From positions 1 to 16,604 of the forward strand of contig JAJJLU010000083.1 of assembly GCA_023807065.1 (NCBI GenBank): 16,604 bases of DNA, in the 5' to 3' direction. The notes below the pieces were generated by a model, which did no database searches, was not told where the DNA came from, and saw only the letters and a list, made by a program, of their open reading frames with translations. The DNA comes from Isotricha intestinalis. Taxonomy: Eukaryota; Ciliophora; Litostomatea; Vestibuliferida; Isotrichidae. Positions 8,726-16,604 of this stretch are shown here, in pieces. Within the stretch, counting starts at the first letter, position 1; each line of letters opens with the position of its first letter. The position numbers and the translations under genes are program-made.

Positions 8726-11700
8726 AACTAGCAAAGAACAAGAAGAAGATAAAATAAAGGTAACTTCAGTATATTTATTTAAAAAAATTTATAATGAAGC
8801 ATGTATTCATGAAAATAGTAAAGATGATAATATCAAAGGGAATTCTTATAAAATAAAAGATGATCATATGGATAAATATGATTTAAATAAATGTATTAAT
8901 GATAATATAAATGATAATAATAGCCGTTATTTATTGTTAGAAATAAAATCAAATTTAGCGCCATTAATAAATCAAATTATTAGAATACAAAATCCAGATA
9001 AAAAAAATATAGATTTTATTAATGGAAGTCCTTTTTCAGATGATAATAATAATGAATATAAAGTTAAAAAAGTTGGTGAAATCCAAAATAATCTTTCAAA
9101 ACAAGATAAAATAGTTATATTACAAAATTTAGATCCAATACAACCATATTTATATGATTTATATAATATGAATTATAAAATAATTGATGAACAAAAATAT
9201 GTTAGAATATGTTTAGATAATTTTAGTGAGGATTTAACACCAGTTAATGATTCATTTAGAATTATAATTTTAGTTGATCAAACATTTGTTGATTCAGTTG
9301 ATATAGCATTCTTAAATAGATTAGAAAAAATACAAATTAGTTTTAAGGATTTATTGAATTCTGAACAAAATGCATTAATAGATGAGATATTGGAAGAAAT
9401 TAGATTAAATGAAGAAATTGAAGAAAAACAATCAAAAATGAATTATGATATAAATAATTTATTAATTAATTGTGATAGGCAAGAAATTGGGGGATTAGTT
9501 TATTATTATTTTTTGGAAAAAATAAATAAGGATGATATAAAAGAAAAAATATATAGTAAAATAAGTAATATTTTACCACAAGATATAATAACGAATTTAA
9601 AGGAAGAAAATCCAATAAAAAAAAAATATTATCAGCAAAAAAGATATAATAATTTAAAGGTGTATATAAAAGATTTAGAATCAGCTAGAAAATACAATAA
9701 AAAAGACAATTATAAAATTTCAATTATATATACTTTTAGTAGTATTGCTAATAGTGTGAAAGAATATGATAAAACTGAGAAAATTATGATATCAGAAATT
9801 AGAACAGAAGATAAATTGAAAAGTGAAATAGATGATATTAAAATTAAAAATGAAAAAGAAGACCAAAAGAAACATATAATATTAATTAATTTTGAGCAAT
9901 ATAATTCAAATAAAATACAATTTATAAGTGATTATATTTATAATTATTGCAAAGATGATAATTATAATTATATATTTATAATTCATATACAAAGAAGTTT
10001 TAACATAGAAAATAAATCAAAAAAAGAAAAGACAATATATTCTGTTCCAAATATTTATAAAAATATCAATCAACTATTCATTGATGATTTGCAAGGTTCA
10101 GATAATTCCTTAAATGATTTATTAAAAAAAAATATAAAAGATGTTATGTTTAACGTTGATACATTTAATAATTTAGATAATGAATTTAACGATATATTAA
10201 TAAATTTTGTATATGAAGGAATGAATGATAAAAATAAAAAAAAATATGATGAGAAAAATTTTTTGAATGAAAAAAAATATAGTGAAGAAATAACCCAATA
10301 TATGAAAACTGATAAAGTTTTTAAAGATGATTTAATTAAAAAAGCAAAGTTATTAATAGGGATAGATAAAGATGAACAAGGAGATTGTCAGAGTTTAATT
10401 AATAAAGTGTTTGAAAAAAACCATATAAATAAAAATAGTATTGATATTATATCTTGTATATTAGATTATATTAAAGAAAATATTTTTCAAAAAAATTTAT
10501 TGTATATATTTAAAGTTTTAGAAGACAATAATTTCCTTACTACATTAATGGAAATAAGTAAAGACAAAAATAGTAAATTGGATAAAAATGATAAATCTGT
10601 AAAAGATAATAAAATTATACTTAAAGAATTAAAAACTAAATTTTTAGAAGAAATAAAAGTAGAAAATGATGCAAAATATGAACCTAAATTTTTATTCAAT
10701 TATAAAATACCTGGATTTTATAATTTTTATAAAGATTTATTTGATTATTTAACTAAAAATATTACTTCAGAATTTTTTAACAATGAAAAAAAATTAAGAG
10801 ATTATTCTGAAGATAAACCTGAAGAAGCAAAAGAAATATTTCATGAAAAAGAAAAAGAATTATTAAATAAAGTATTAGAAAAAATAAATCAAGATAAAAT
10901 ATATTTTGAATTAATAAATAAAATAACACCAGATTTAATATTAAATGATTATATTACATTTTATTTACAAAAATATAGAGGTGTTTATTTTAAGGGATTC
11001 TTTTTAATAATTGATTTATTATTAGATTTAAGATTTTCAGAAGAAAATGAGATAATAAAAGATAATATAGATAATCCAATTAATATTATAATATTAAAAA
11101 TAATATGGATTGAATCAAATAGTAATTATATTGAAAGTATATTAAAAGCGTTTGAGATTAGTAAAGATATTATTGATGATAAAGATGGAATTAAATTAAA
11201 ACAAAAAATATGTGATTCAGTGTATGGTTGTCCTATTAAATATATAATTGATGAAGAAAGAAATCCAGAATTTACAAGAGAAGTAAATGAATGTTTTTAT
11301 ATATTATTAGCTGGTTTATGTTTAAGTATAACTGAAACTATAAAATTAAAAGAAATAACAATTAAGGATTATTCTGATAGATTAAAAGAAATAAATAATA
11401 TTTTGCAAATTTTAAATCATGATTTAGATATATATCTAAATGAATTATATATTATTGATGAACTAATAAAAATAATAGAATATGAATTAGATAAAGGAAT
11501 GGTGAATGTAGAGGGTATTGAAATAATCGAAAATTATTTAATAGAAAATTCAAAAATTATACAAAAAAATAGAGCTGATAAATTCAGTCAATTAAGAGAA
11601 AATTTTATAAATTTAAATAAGAAATTAAAAGAAGAAAAAGATGAAAAATTCAAAAATAAATATTATGATGCATTAAAATATATATATATGCAAGAAATAA

Positions 11701-14700
11701 AAAAAATAAATGAAGATGCTTATCGTGCTGCAATATTTGGGGAATTAATGAAAGAAAAAGAAATTATAAAAAAATCAAATGATATTTTACAAATATTATT
11801 GGAAACATATTTTGATGATTTTATGTATACACAAGAAGATTTATTAGAAGATAATTATAGTATAAAAATACTTATAGATAAATATTTATCAGATAACACA
11901 AAAGATTATTATTTAGCATTATCAGATACTTTAACATATTTTTTTGAAAAAAATTCATTAATTTATTTAAAAGATGAATCTTTAGAAGAAGAACCACTTG
12001 ATATTTTTAAAGAATGTAATGAATTTTTATCTAAATTCAAAACAAATGCAAATGAATTTCATGGTAAATCGGTACATATTACAAAATTATTTTGCATAGG
12101 TTATATAAAATCATATTGTTATGTATTTATAAAAATGCATGATAGGTCTGATTTTGAGCCTGAAAATATAATTGAACAAATTAATAAATTGGATGAAATA
12201 AAAATGGTAAAGCTTTATCTATATAAAATAATATATAATCAAAATAAAAAGCAAATAAATGTATTTTTAAATGATATTATTAAAACTAAATATAAACTTG
12301 ATAAATACGAAGGTTTTGAAGATTTTATTAAATTCAAAAAAGAAGAACTATTACTTTATGAAAATAAAATATCAGATAATGATATATATAAAAAGCTCAA
12401 TGAATTCCAAAAAGTTGGATTTAAAAAAAATAAAATAACAAAAGAAGATATTAGCAATAATGGAGAATTTATTTTTGATGATTTTTTTATTGCAGCATGC
12501 AATTTAATATTATCAAAATTAAAACAAAAAGATTTTGAAAATGATGATATTTATGTTAATTTTTATAATAATGTTTGTGAACCATTATATAAAAAAGATG
12601 GAGAAGAAGAAGATGGTAATAAATTATTAATATTAATTCAATTTTTATTTGATAAAAAAAAATATTTAGAAATTAAAAAAAAATATGAAATTAATCCAGA
12701 AGACATTGAAGTATTATTATATGGATATAGATATTGTCTAAACGAAATATCAGAAGAATTTAATGATAATAAAGATTATATTTATTCATATTTATATGAC
12801 CACATCAATTTGGCTTGTTTAGATAAATATTTTTATCCTGGTAGTGATATAAAAGAGGAGGAGCCTTATTATGATTTATATAATAAAATAGAAGATCATT
12901 TCAAAGAAAATCCAAATCAAGGATGTTATGTCTGTTTATGTAATAAAGGATATTATCATTCAGTTCCTTCTGGATTTCCTGGTTATTCTGAAAGTAATAT
13001 TAAATGTTTATATTGTAAAAAAGATATAGGTGCAAAATTAAAAAAGGGTGTTATAGATGGTATGTTATTTAAAAAATATGAAACAATTAAGAGAGAAAAC
13101 TATTTCAGAATATTTGAGAATGAAGATGAAATCAATAAATTAAAAAACAATAAGGATAAAAATAAAAAATTAAGAGAAATAAATTATATTACTAAAGAAG
13201 ATTTTAAACAAAAATATATAAAGCCATTATATGATAAAGAAAAAGGGTTAAATAGAATAAGTGACAATTATTTTAAAAAAGATAATAAAAAAATAAGAAA
13301 TTTAAGTCAGGTGTCATATAGATTATTAAATTATATTTTATATTCTCATTTATTTTTCGCAAAATTATATACAAATTCATTAAAATTCGATAATTATAAA
13401 CCAAAAGGAATGACATGGTTTAATACAATAAAAGAATGCTTTATTTTATTACAAAAAGAATTAGAAAAAATAGGTATTAGAGAAATAGAAATATTAATGA
13501 ATTTCATTTTCAAAGATTTATTTAATAAATTGCATGAGAAAGAATGTATTAATGATTATGAAAAACTTATTAAATTTGAAAATGAGCTGGAGGAATTAAT
13601 TCAAGAAAAAATTGCAAAAGCAAAAAAAGAGATTGATAAATTTAAAAATTTCGAAAAGGAAAGTATAAAAGATAAAACATCAGGAATTGCTTTATTAAAA
13701 GAAATATATAATAAAAATGATTATAATGCTAAAATTTATCCATATTATGAAAATTTTTATTATACTGATTATTTGGATGAAAAATATATAGATAATATTT
13801 TAGAGCATAAGGATAAAAATGAATATCCAATATTAAGCAAATATTTGGAATCTAAAAAGGATAAAAAAAATGAAGATAAATATTCTTTAGATAAGTTAAT
13901 TATCTTCAATAAAGTATTAAACTTATTCAGAGATGAATATTCTAATAAAATTACAAGAGAATTTGCTGAAAAGACAATTATCAATGATATTAATATTTAT
14001 AAAAAAGCTCTTGAAAATGAAAAAGAACTCGAAAACAAAAAAAATTCTGAAAATGAAAAAAAACCTGAAAATAAGAACAATTCTGAAAAAGAAAAGGATT
14101 CTAAAAAGACAAAAACTAAAAAAAAATTAAAAGACCTTGACAATAAAGAATTAATTGATAAGTTTATTGAAAACTATAATAATTTCGAATTCGAAGAAAA
14201 AAATGAAAATGGAAAGAATGAGAAAATGATATTAGATGTTAACAAAAATTGTATATCTGATTTTCTTTTAGTTAATGATAATAAATATGGAAAAACTTAT
14301 AAAAAAATTTATGAAATATTTATGAAAAAACAAAATGAAGAACTAGAAAATTTTTTAGATAAAAAAATTGATATAGGAATATTTAATAATAATTGCAAAA
14401 ATAGAATAAGTGTTCAACAAATAAAAGAAAATGAAGTATTTATATTTAATATTCCAAAAAAAAAATTTAATTTTATTGATGTTATATTTAATTCATCGTA
14501 CAGAAAAGTAATTGATACTCAAAATTATGAAAATTATAATGAATATGAAATAAATTTAGATTCAACAGAAATAAAAATGACTGATTTATTATTAAAAAAC
14601 AAAAAATTATTAAATAATGAATTAATAGAATTTAGTTATAATAATGAAGTATTTAGTAATGAGATAAATGATTTAATTTGTAATTTTAAATATGGTGATA

Positions 14701-15698
14701 TGAAAATAAATCTAGGTATCGATGATAAAATTGTATTTTATAATTATATTTTTGATAATGATGGAAATAATGAAAAATATAAAATTATTATTAATAATTT
14801 TATAACATTAATAGAATATTTAAATAAAACAAAAGAAAATAATGAAATTAATGAAAATACAAAAATTAGTGAAATAGAAATAGTTAAAGAGAAAAAAAAT
14901 ATATCAAAAGATTTCCAAGATTTATTTAAAAGTGATAAACATAATAATGATAAAGATAATAATGAATATAACAATGATTTAATTGTTAATAAAATACCAA
15001 AGTTATTTGATTATTATTTAAAGATTATATTTAAATATATAAAAATAGATATTGAAAAATATCAACATAAAAAAGAAGATAAAAATGAAAAAGATGAAAA
15101 AGAAAAAGACACAAAAGAAGGAGATCAGAAAAAGGAAATTAACAATGAAAAAAAAGAAAAAGAAAAACCAAAAATTAATTTAGATAAAAAAATTATCCAA
15201 AAATTAGATGAAATTTTTGAAGAAAATGATATGATTATTAAAAAAGAATCATTAGCTTCAGCAATTAGATTATTTATAAGTCTTGTATTATATAGAGAAG
15301 AAGAAAAAGATAAAGATAAAAAAATTAAATCAAATAGAAAAAATATAATAGAATATTTAAAAGCAAAAGATTTATGGGAAACAAATGTATATAATGATAA
15401 AAAATTTGAAGAAAATTTGGAAAAAATAAAATCATTAAATATAAAAATAAGGGAAATATTATGGTTCTATTATTATTTGATTGATAATAAAGATGAAGGA
15501 TTTGAAAATGAAGTTAAAGAATACTTAAAAAAAATAAAAGAAGAAAAAGATAAAAAGAGAAAAGAGCAAAAAAAACTAGAAGAAGAAGAAAAAAGGCAAA
15601 AACAAGAAAGTAAACATGATATAATAAAACGACCAAAAAGGGAAAGAAGGGAAAGAGGTAAACAAAGAAGAAAAAAATCAGATTCAGATTCAGATTAG
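8724..15698 (+). CDS. RNF213/mysterin-like giant AAA+ E3 ligase, C-terminal part (AAA5, AAA6, E3 region)
   Basis: This is the same gene after the A16 break. The frame is open from the run itself; the first ATG is at 8868, but the 48 codons before it read well and lead into AAA5, so 8868 is probably not a real start. Residues below count through the break with one A removed. AAA5 runs about 2915-3070, with RYLLL at 2922 and the conserved ending FLNRLEK (R3053). A degenerate AAA6 follows at about 3120-3290 without a P-loop. A long helical E3 region comes next and contains a Cys/His zinc module at 4255-4285. The C-terminal domain includes the helix LLNYILYSHLFFAKL near 4388. Charged inserts lie near 4617-4660 and 4969-5005, and the tail is basic, ending SDSDSD before TAG. 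No C3HC4 RING is visible. The joined length of 5,178 residues is close to human RNF213 at about 5,200. Confidence 0.88.
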   Translation, partial: ETSKEQEEDKIKVTSVYLFKKIYNEACIHENSKDDNIKGNSYKIKDDHMDKYDLNKCINDNINDNNSRYLLLEIKSNLAPLINQIIRIQNPDKKNIDFINGSPFSDDNNNEYKVKKVGEIQNNLSKQDKIVILQNLDPIQPYLYDLYNMNYKIIDEQKYVRICLDNFSEDLTPVNDSFRIIILVDQTFVDSVDIAFLNRLEKIQISFKDLLNSEQNALIDEILEEIRLNEEIEEKQSKMNYDINNLLINCDRQEIGGLVYYYFLEKINKDDIKEKIYSKISNILPQDIITNLKEENPIKKKYYQQKRYNNLKVYIKDLESARKYNKKDNYKISIIYTFSSIANSVKEYDKTEKIMISEIRTEDKLKSEIDDIKIKNEKEDQKKHIILINFEQYNSNKIQFISDYIYNYCKDDNYNYIFIIHIQRSFNIENKSKKEKTIYSVPNIYKNINQLFIDDLQGSDNSLNDLLKKNIKDVMFNVDTFNNLDNEFNDILINFVYEGMNDKNKKKYDEKNFLNEKKYSEEITQYMKTDKVFKDDLIKKAKLLIGIDKDEQGDCQSLINKVFEKNHINKNSIDIISCILDYIKENIFQKNLLYIFKVLEDNNFLTTLMEISKDKNSKLDKNDKSVKDNKIILKELKTKFLEEIKVENDAKYEPKFLFNYKIPGFYNFYKDLFDYLTKNITSEFFNNEKKLRDYSEDKPEEAKEIFHEKEKELLNKVLEKINQDKIYFELINKITPDLILNDYITFYLQKYRGVYFKGFFLIIDLLLDLRFSEENEIIKDNIDNPINIIILKIIWIESNSNYIESILKAFEISKDIIDDKDGIKLKQKICDSVYGCPIKYIIDEERNPEFTREVNECFYILLAGLCLSITETIKLKEITIKDYSDRLKEINNILQILNHDLDIYLNELYIIDELIKIIEYELDKGMVNVEGIEIIENYLIENSKIIQKNRADKFSQLRENFINLNKKLKEEKDEKFKNKYYDALKYIYMQEIKKINEDAYRAAIFGELMKEKEIIKKSNDILQILLETYFDDFMYTQEDLLEDNYSIKILIDKYLSDNTKDYYLALSDTLTYFFEKNSLIYLKDESLEEEPLDIFKECNEFLSKFKTNANEFHGKSVHITKLFCIGYIKSYCYVFIKMHDRSDFEPENIIEQINKLDEIKMVKLYLYKIIYNQNKKQINVFLNDIIKTKYKLDKYEGFEDFIKFKKEELLLYENKISDNDIYKKLNEFQKVGFKKNKITKEDISNNGEFIFDDFFIAACNLILSKLKQKDFENDDIYVNFYNNVCEPLYKKDGEEEDGNKLLILIQFLFDKKKYLEIKKKYEINPEDIEVLLYGYRYCLNEISEEFNDNKDYIYSYLYDHINLACLDKYFYPGSDIKEEEPYYDLYNKIEDHFKENPNQGCYVCLCNKGYYHSVPSGFPGYSESNIKCLYCKKDIGAKLKKGVIDGMLFKKYETIKRENYFRIFENEDEINKLKNNKDKNKKLREINYITKEDFKQKYIKPLYDKEKGLNRISDNYFKKDNKKIRNLSQVSYRLLNYILYSHLFFAKLYTNSLKFDNYKPKGMTWFNTIKECFILLQKELEKIGIREIEILMNFIFKDLFNKLHEKECINDYEKLIKFENELEELIQEKIAKAKKEIDKFKNFEKESIKDKTSGIALLKEIYNKNDYNAKIYPYYENFYYTDYLDEKYIDNILEHKDKNEYPILSKYLESKKDKKNEDKYSLDKLIIFNKVLNLFRDEYSNKITREFAEKTIINDINIYKKALENEKELENKKNSENEKKPENKNNSEKEKDSKKTKTKKKLKDLDNKELIDKFIENYNNFEFEEKNENGKNEKMILDVNKNCISDFLLVNDNKYGKTYKKIYEIFMKKQNEELENFLDKKIDIGIFNNNCKNRISVQQIKENEVFIFNIPKKKFNFIDVIFNSSYRKVIDTQNYENYNEYEINLDSTEIKMTDLLLKNKKLLNNELIEFSYNNEVFSNEINDLICNFKYGDMKINLGIDDKIVFYNYIFDNDGNNEKYKIIINNFITLIEYLNKTKENNEINENTKISEIEIVKEKKNISKDFQDLFKSDKHNNDKDNNEYNNDLIVNKIPKLFDYYLKIIFKYIKIDIEKYQHKKEDKNEKDEKEKDTKEGDQKKEINNEKKEKEKPKINLDKKIIQKLDEIFEENDMIIKKESLASAIRLFISLVLYREEEKDKDKKIKSNRKNIIEYLKAKDLWETNVYNDKKFEENLEKIKSLNIKIREILWFYYYLIDNKDEGFENEVKEYLKKIKEEKDKKRKEQKKLEEEEKRQKQESKHDIIKRPKRERRERGKQRRKKSDSDSD
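12921..13031 (+). other. Cys/His zinc module in the E3 region, RZ-like
   Basis: The segment holds C4255, C4258, C4260, H4266, C4282 and C4285 (joined numbering), in the pattern C-x2-C-x-C-x5-H-x15-C-x2-C, closed by KKDIG. In vertebrate RNF213 an RZ finger (C...NGH...C...CxxC followed by IGG) lies at a comparable place in the chain and is needed for ligase activity. The CxxC-x-x-x-IG ending and the position fit, but the NGH core is replaced by NKGYYHS and a PSGFPGY loop. I call it RZ-like and not a certain RZ finger. Confidence 0.6.
14010..14117 (+). repeat. In-frame 18-base minisatellite encoding six hexapeptides
   Basis: Six tandem 18-base units encode LENEKE, LENKKN, SENEKK, PENKNN, SEKEKD and SKKTKT. 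The units diverge at single positions but keep the [LSP]-E-N-[EK]-K pattern in the first five. They sit in a charged insert of the C-terminal domain and are probably a flexible surface loop that expanded by slippage. Copy number is likely to vary among alleles. Confidence 0.75.
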
Positions 15699-15936
15699 AT
15701 AATGTAGAATATATAAACAACCATTTTTTAAATAATTTATTAATAACTTTTATAAATTAATTTTTAAAAATAAAAAATAATTTATAATAGTTTATTTAAA
15801 TTCATGAGGATTGGGATTGTTGCCAATCCCCATACTTATCTTTATATTAAATAATAATTCAAATATTCTTATTTTTAATTCATTTTTTTAAAGATATTGA
15901 TTAATTTCATATAAATTATTTTTGTTATTTATAATA
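15699..15936. other. Gap between convergent coding regions; 3' flank of the giant gene
   Basis: These 238 bases are nearly all A/T apart from one GC-containing element at 15808-15831, described separately. The 3' UTR and poly(A) site of the giant gene must lie here. An AATAAA at 15769-15774 exists but is expected by chance at this composition. No open frame of note is present on either strand. Confidence 0.6.
15808..15831. repeat. Interstitial head-to-head telomere-like palindrome
   Basis: GGATTGGGATTG (15808-15819), a TTG spacer and CCAATCCCC (15823-15831) form an inverted repeat of telomere-like units. GGATTGG pairs with CCAATCC, and an outer ATG pairs with CAT after one mismatch; a second register, GGGATTG over a TTGC loop to CAATCCC, is also possible. 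Read along the + strand it is G-rich then C-rich, the order that two joined telomeres would show. It stands out from flanks that are almost free of G and C. It could be a fusion relic, a chromosome-breakage signal or a shared 3'-end hairpin for the convergent genes. Confidence 0.7.
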
Positions 15937-16497
15937 TTATTTGTTTTTCATTTTTATTTTTTTTGAGCTAAAATTTTTCCCAATTTTTCCTAGATTATAA
16001 ATTCTTTTTCTGTTTGATAAAGTGTCTATTGTATCTAATTTTTTTTGTTCTTCTAAAAGTCAGATGATCTAAAGGAAAAAATACTATTTTTATCATTAAT
16101 TATATTATTATTCCTTTCAGGAGTAAATATATTGCTTTCTTTTTGAAAATTATTTTTTATTTCATTTAATTTTGATAAATTATTCATATTTAAATTAAAA
16201 ATTTTTTTGTTGTTTTAATTCAAAATATATTAATTCTATTATTTTCATCAAATAAACTATTTTTATTATTAAATTTCTAATTAACGGTAACTCATTATTA
16301 TTATTAATTGCTTTTTTATCTTTGACCAATTTAAGATTATTATTCGCTTTGTATATATTATTTGAAATTTTAAAAGTTCTATTTTTATTGAAATTATCAT
16401 CTATTATATTTTTAAAATAGAAATATTTATTATAATATAAGTTATTTTTAATAGGAGATAATTTAAAGTTTTGTCCAATCAATTCTAAAAAATTCAT
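15937..16497 (-). pseudogene. Degenerate or frame-broken small gene, function unknown
   Basis: I do not recognise this protein. Three overlapping or adjoining minus-strand open stretches follow one another. The first runs from ATG 16497 to a TAA at 16195, 100 residues starting MNFLELIGQNFKLSPIKNN, with an in-frame stop upstream of that ATG. The second, 16187-16053, contains KESNIFTPERNNNIIND. The third, 16059-15937, contains TLSNRKRIYNLGKIGKNFSS. One base too many in the A7T5 tract near 16196-16207 and one T too few in the T4 tract near 16055-16058 would account for the breaks and give about 186 residues. A 32-base GT-AG intron (16084-16053, with an internal CTGAC) could instead join the second and third parts. 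The strand is purine-rich like the giant gene's coding strand, which supports past or present coding. Confidence 0.4.
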
Positions 16498-16577
16498 TTT
16501 TTTAATATATGTTTGCTAATACTATTTTCTTTTATTTTTATATTTTTATTTATAAATTATTATATCTTGATAATTAT
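16498..16577 (-). promoter_or_regulatory. Subtelomeric leader upstream of the minus-strand frame
   Basis: Eighty AT-rich bases separate the right telomere from ATG 16497. On the minus strand they contain the purine-rich tract AATATAAAAATAAAAG (around 16524-16548), similar to the tract upstream of the giant gene. This may be a shared promoter or leader element, but the match is low-complexity and could be chance. Confidence 0.25.
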
Positions 16578-16604
16578 GGGGATTGGGGATTGGGGATTGG
16601 GGAT
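16578..16604. repeat. Right telomere, (GGGGATT)3 plus GGGGAT
   Basis: Three full GGGGATT units plus GGGGAT close the window. This is the exact reverse complement of the AATCCCC unit at the left end, with the G-rich strand running toward the 3' terminus as in all simple-repeat telomeres. Together the two ends show that the window is a complete linear chromosome. Confidence 0.94.

Noticed and set aside
8631..8769. An intron that would bypass the TGA at 8723
   Set aside because: The nearest upstream GT is at 8631, inside conserved AAA4 sequence, and its pairing with the AG at 8731 gives 101 bases, the wrong phase. The GT-AG at 8760-8769 lies after the stop and is only 10 bases.
8868..15698. A separate second gene starting at ATG 8868
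   Set aside because: The frame is open for 48 codons upstream to the A16 run, and AAA5 must follow AAA4 in this family. The joined length matches known RNF213, so the two frames are one gene.
8868..15698. A RING finger in the E3 half
   Set aside because: Other Cys residues, for example around CDSVYGCP, are too sparse and lack C3HC4 spacing; only the module at 12921-13031 can bind zinc convincingly.
199..15720. Minus-strand open frames of 65-114 codons and the short + frame at 13933-14130 inside the giant gene
   Set aside because: They are Phe/Leu/Ser/Ile-rich or Lys-rich shadows of Lys/Asn/Glu-rich coding sequence and show no family motif.
15769..15774. AATAAA poly(A) signal
   Set aside because: Such hexamers are frequent by chance at this A/T content and no supporting downstream element is visible.

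Overview
The window reads as one complete, very AT-rich linear chromosome of 16.6 kb with a telomere at each end. It starts with six and a half copies of AATCCCC and ends with almost four copies of GGGGATT, the exact reverse complement, in the orientation expected at two true ends. Small telomere-capped chromosomes that carry one or two genes are typical of ciliate macronuclei. The repeat unit has 7 bases, so it is neither the Tetrahymena CCCCAA nor the Oxytricha/Euplotes CCCCAAAA type. More than 5,100 codons are open with TAA, TAG and TGA all avoided, so a standard genetic code fits. These two traits point to a standard-code ciliate such as a litostome. I recall CCCCAAT-type ends in rumen entodiniomorphs, but I have not verified this.

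Almost the whole chromosome (161-15698, + strand) is one giant intronless gene for a homologue of RNF213/mysterin, the dynein-like AAA+ E3 ubiquitin ligase. It is split into two long open frames by one excess base at an A16 run (8707-8722). The first frame carries a helical N-terminal region, degenerate AAA1, AAA2, a von Willebrand factor A (vWA) domain, and the catalytic AAA3 and AAA4. The second carries AAA5, AAA6, the E3 region with a Cys/His zinc module, and a C-terminal helical region with a charged tail. Removing one A gives 5,178 residues; human RNF213 has about 5,200. The AAA4-to-AAA5 order runs straight across the break, so the two frames are one protein. The unusual points are the vWA domain between AAA2 and AAA3, the absence of any recognisable RING, and a zinc module that is RZ-like but not canonical.

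The last 900 bases differ. About 110 bases after the stop codon lies a short palindrome made of telomere-like motifs in G-rich then C-rich order (15808-15831), as two telomeres joined end to end would look. Beyond it the coding skew flips strand: a degenerate minus-strand reading frame (16497 to 15937) runs toward the big gene from close to the right telomere, with frame breaks near homopolymers. It may be a small convergent gene damaged by indels, or a pseudogene. I saw no tRNA, rRNA, transposon or CRISPR array.
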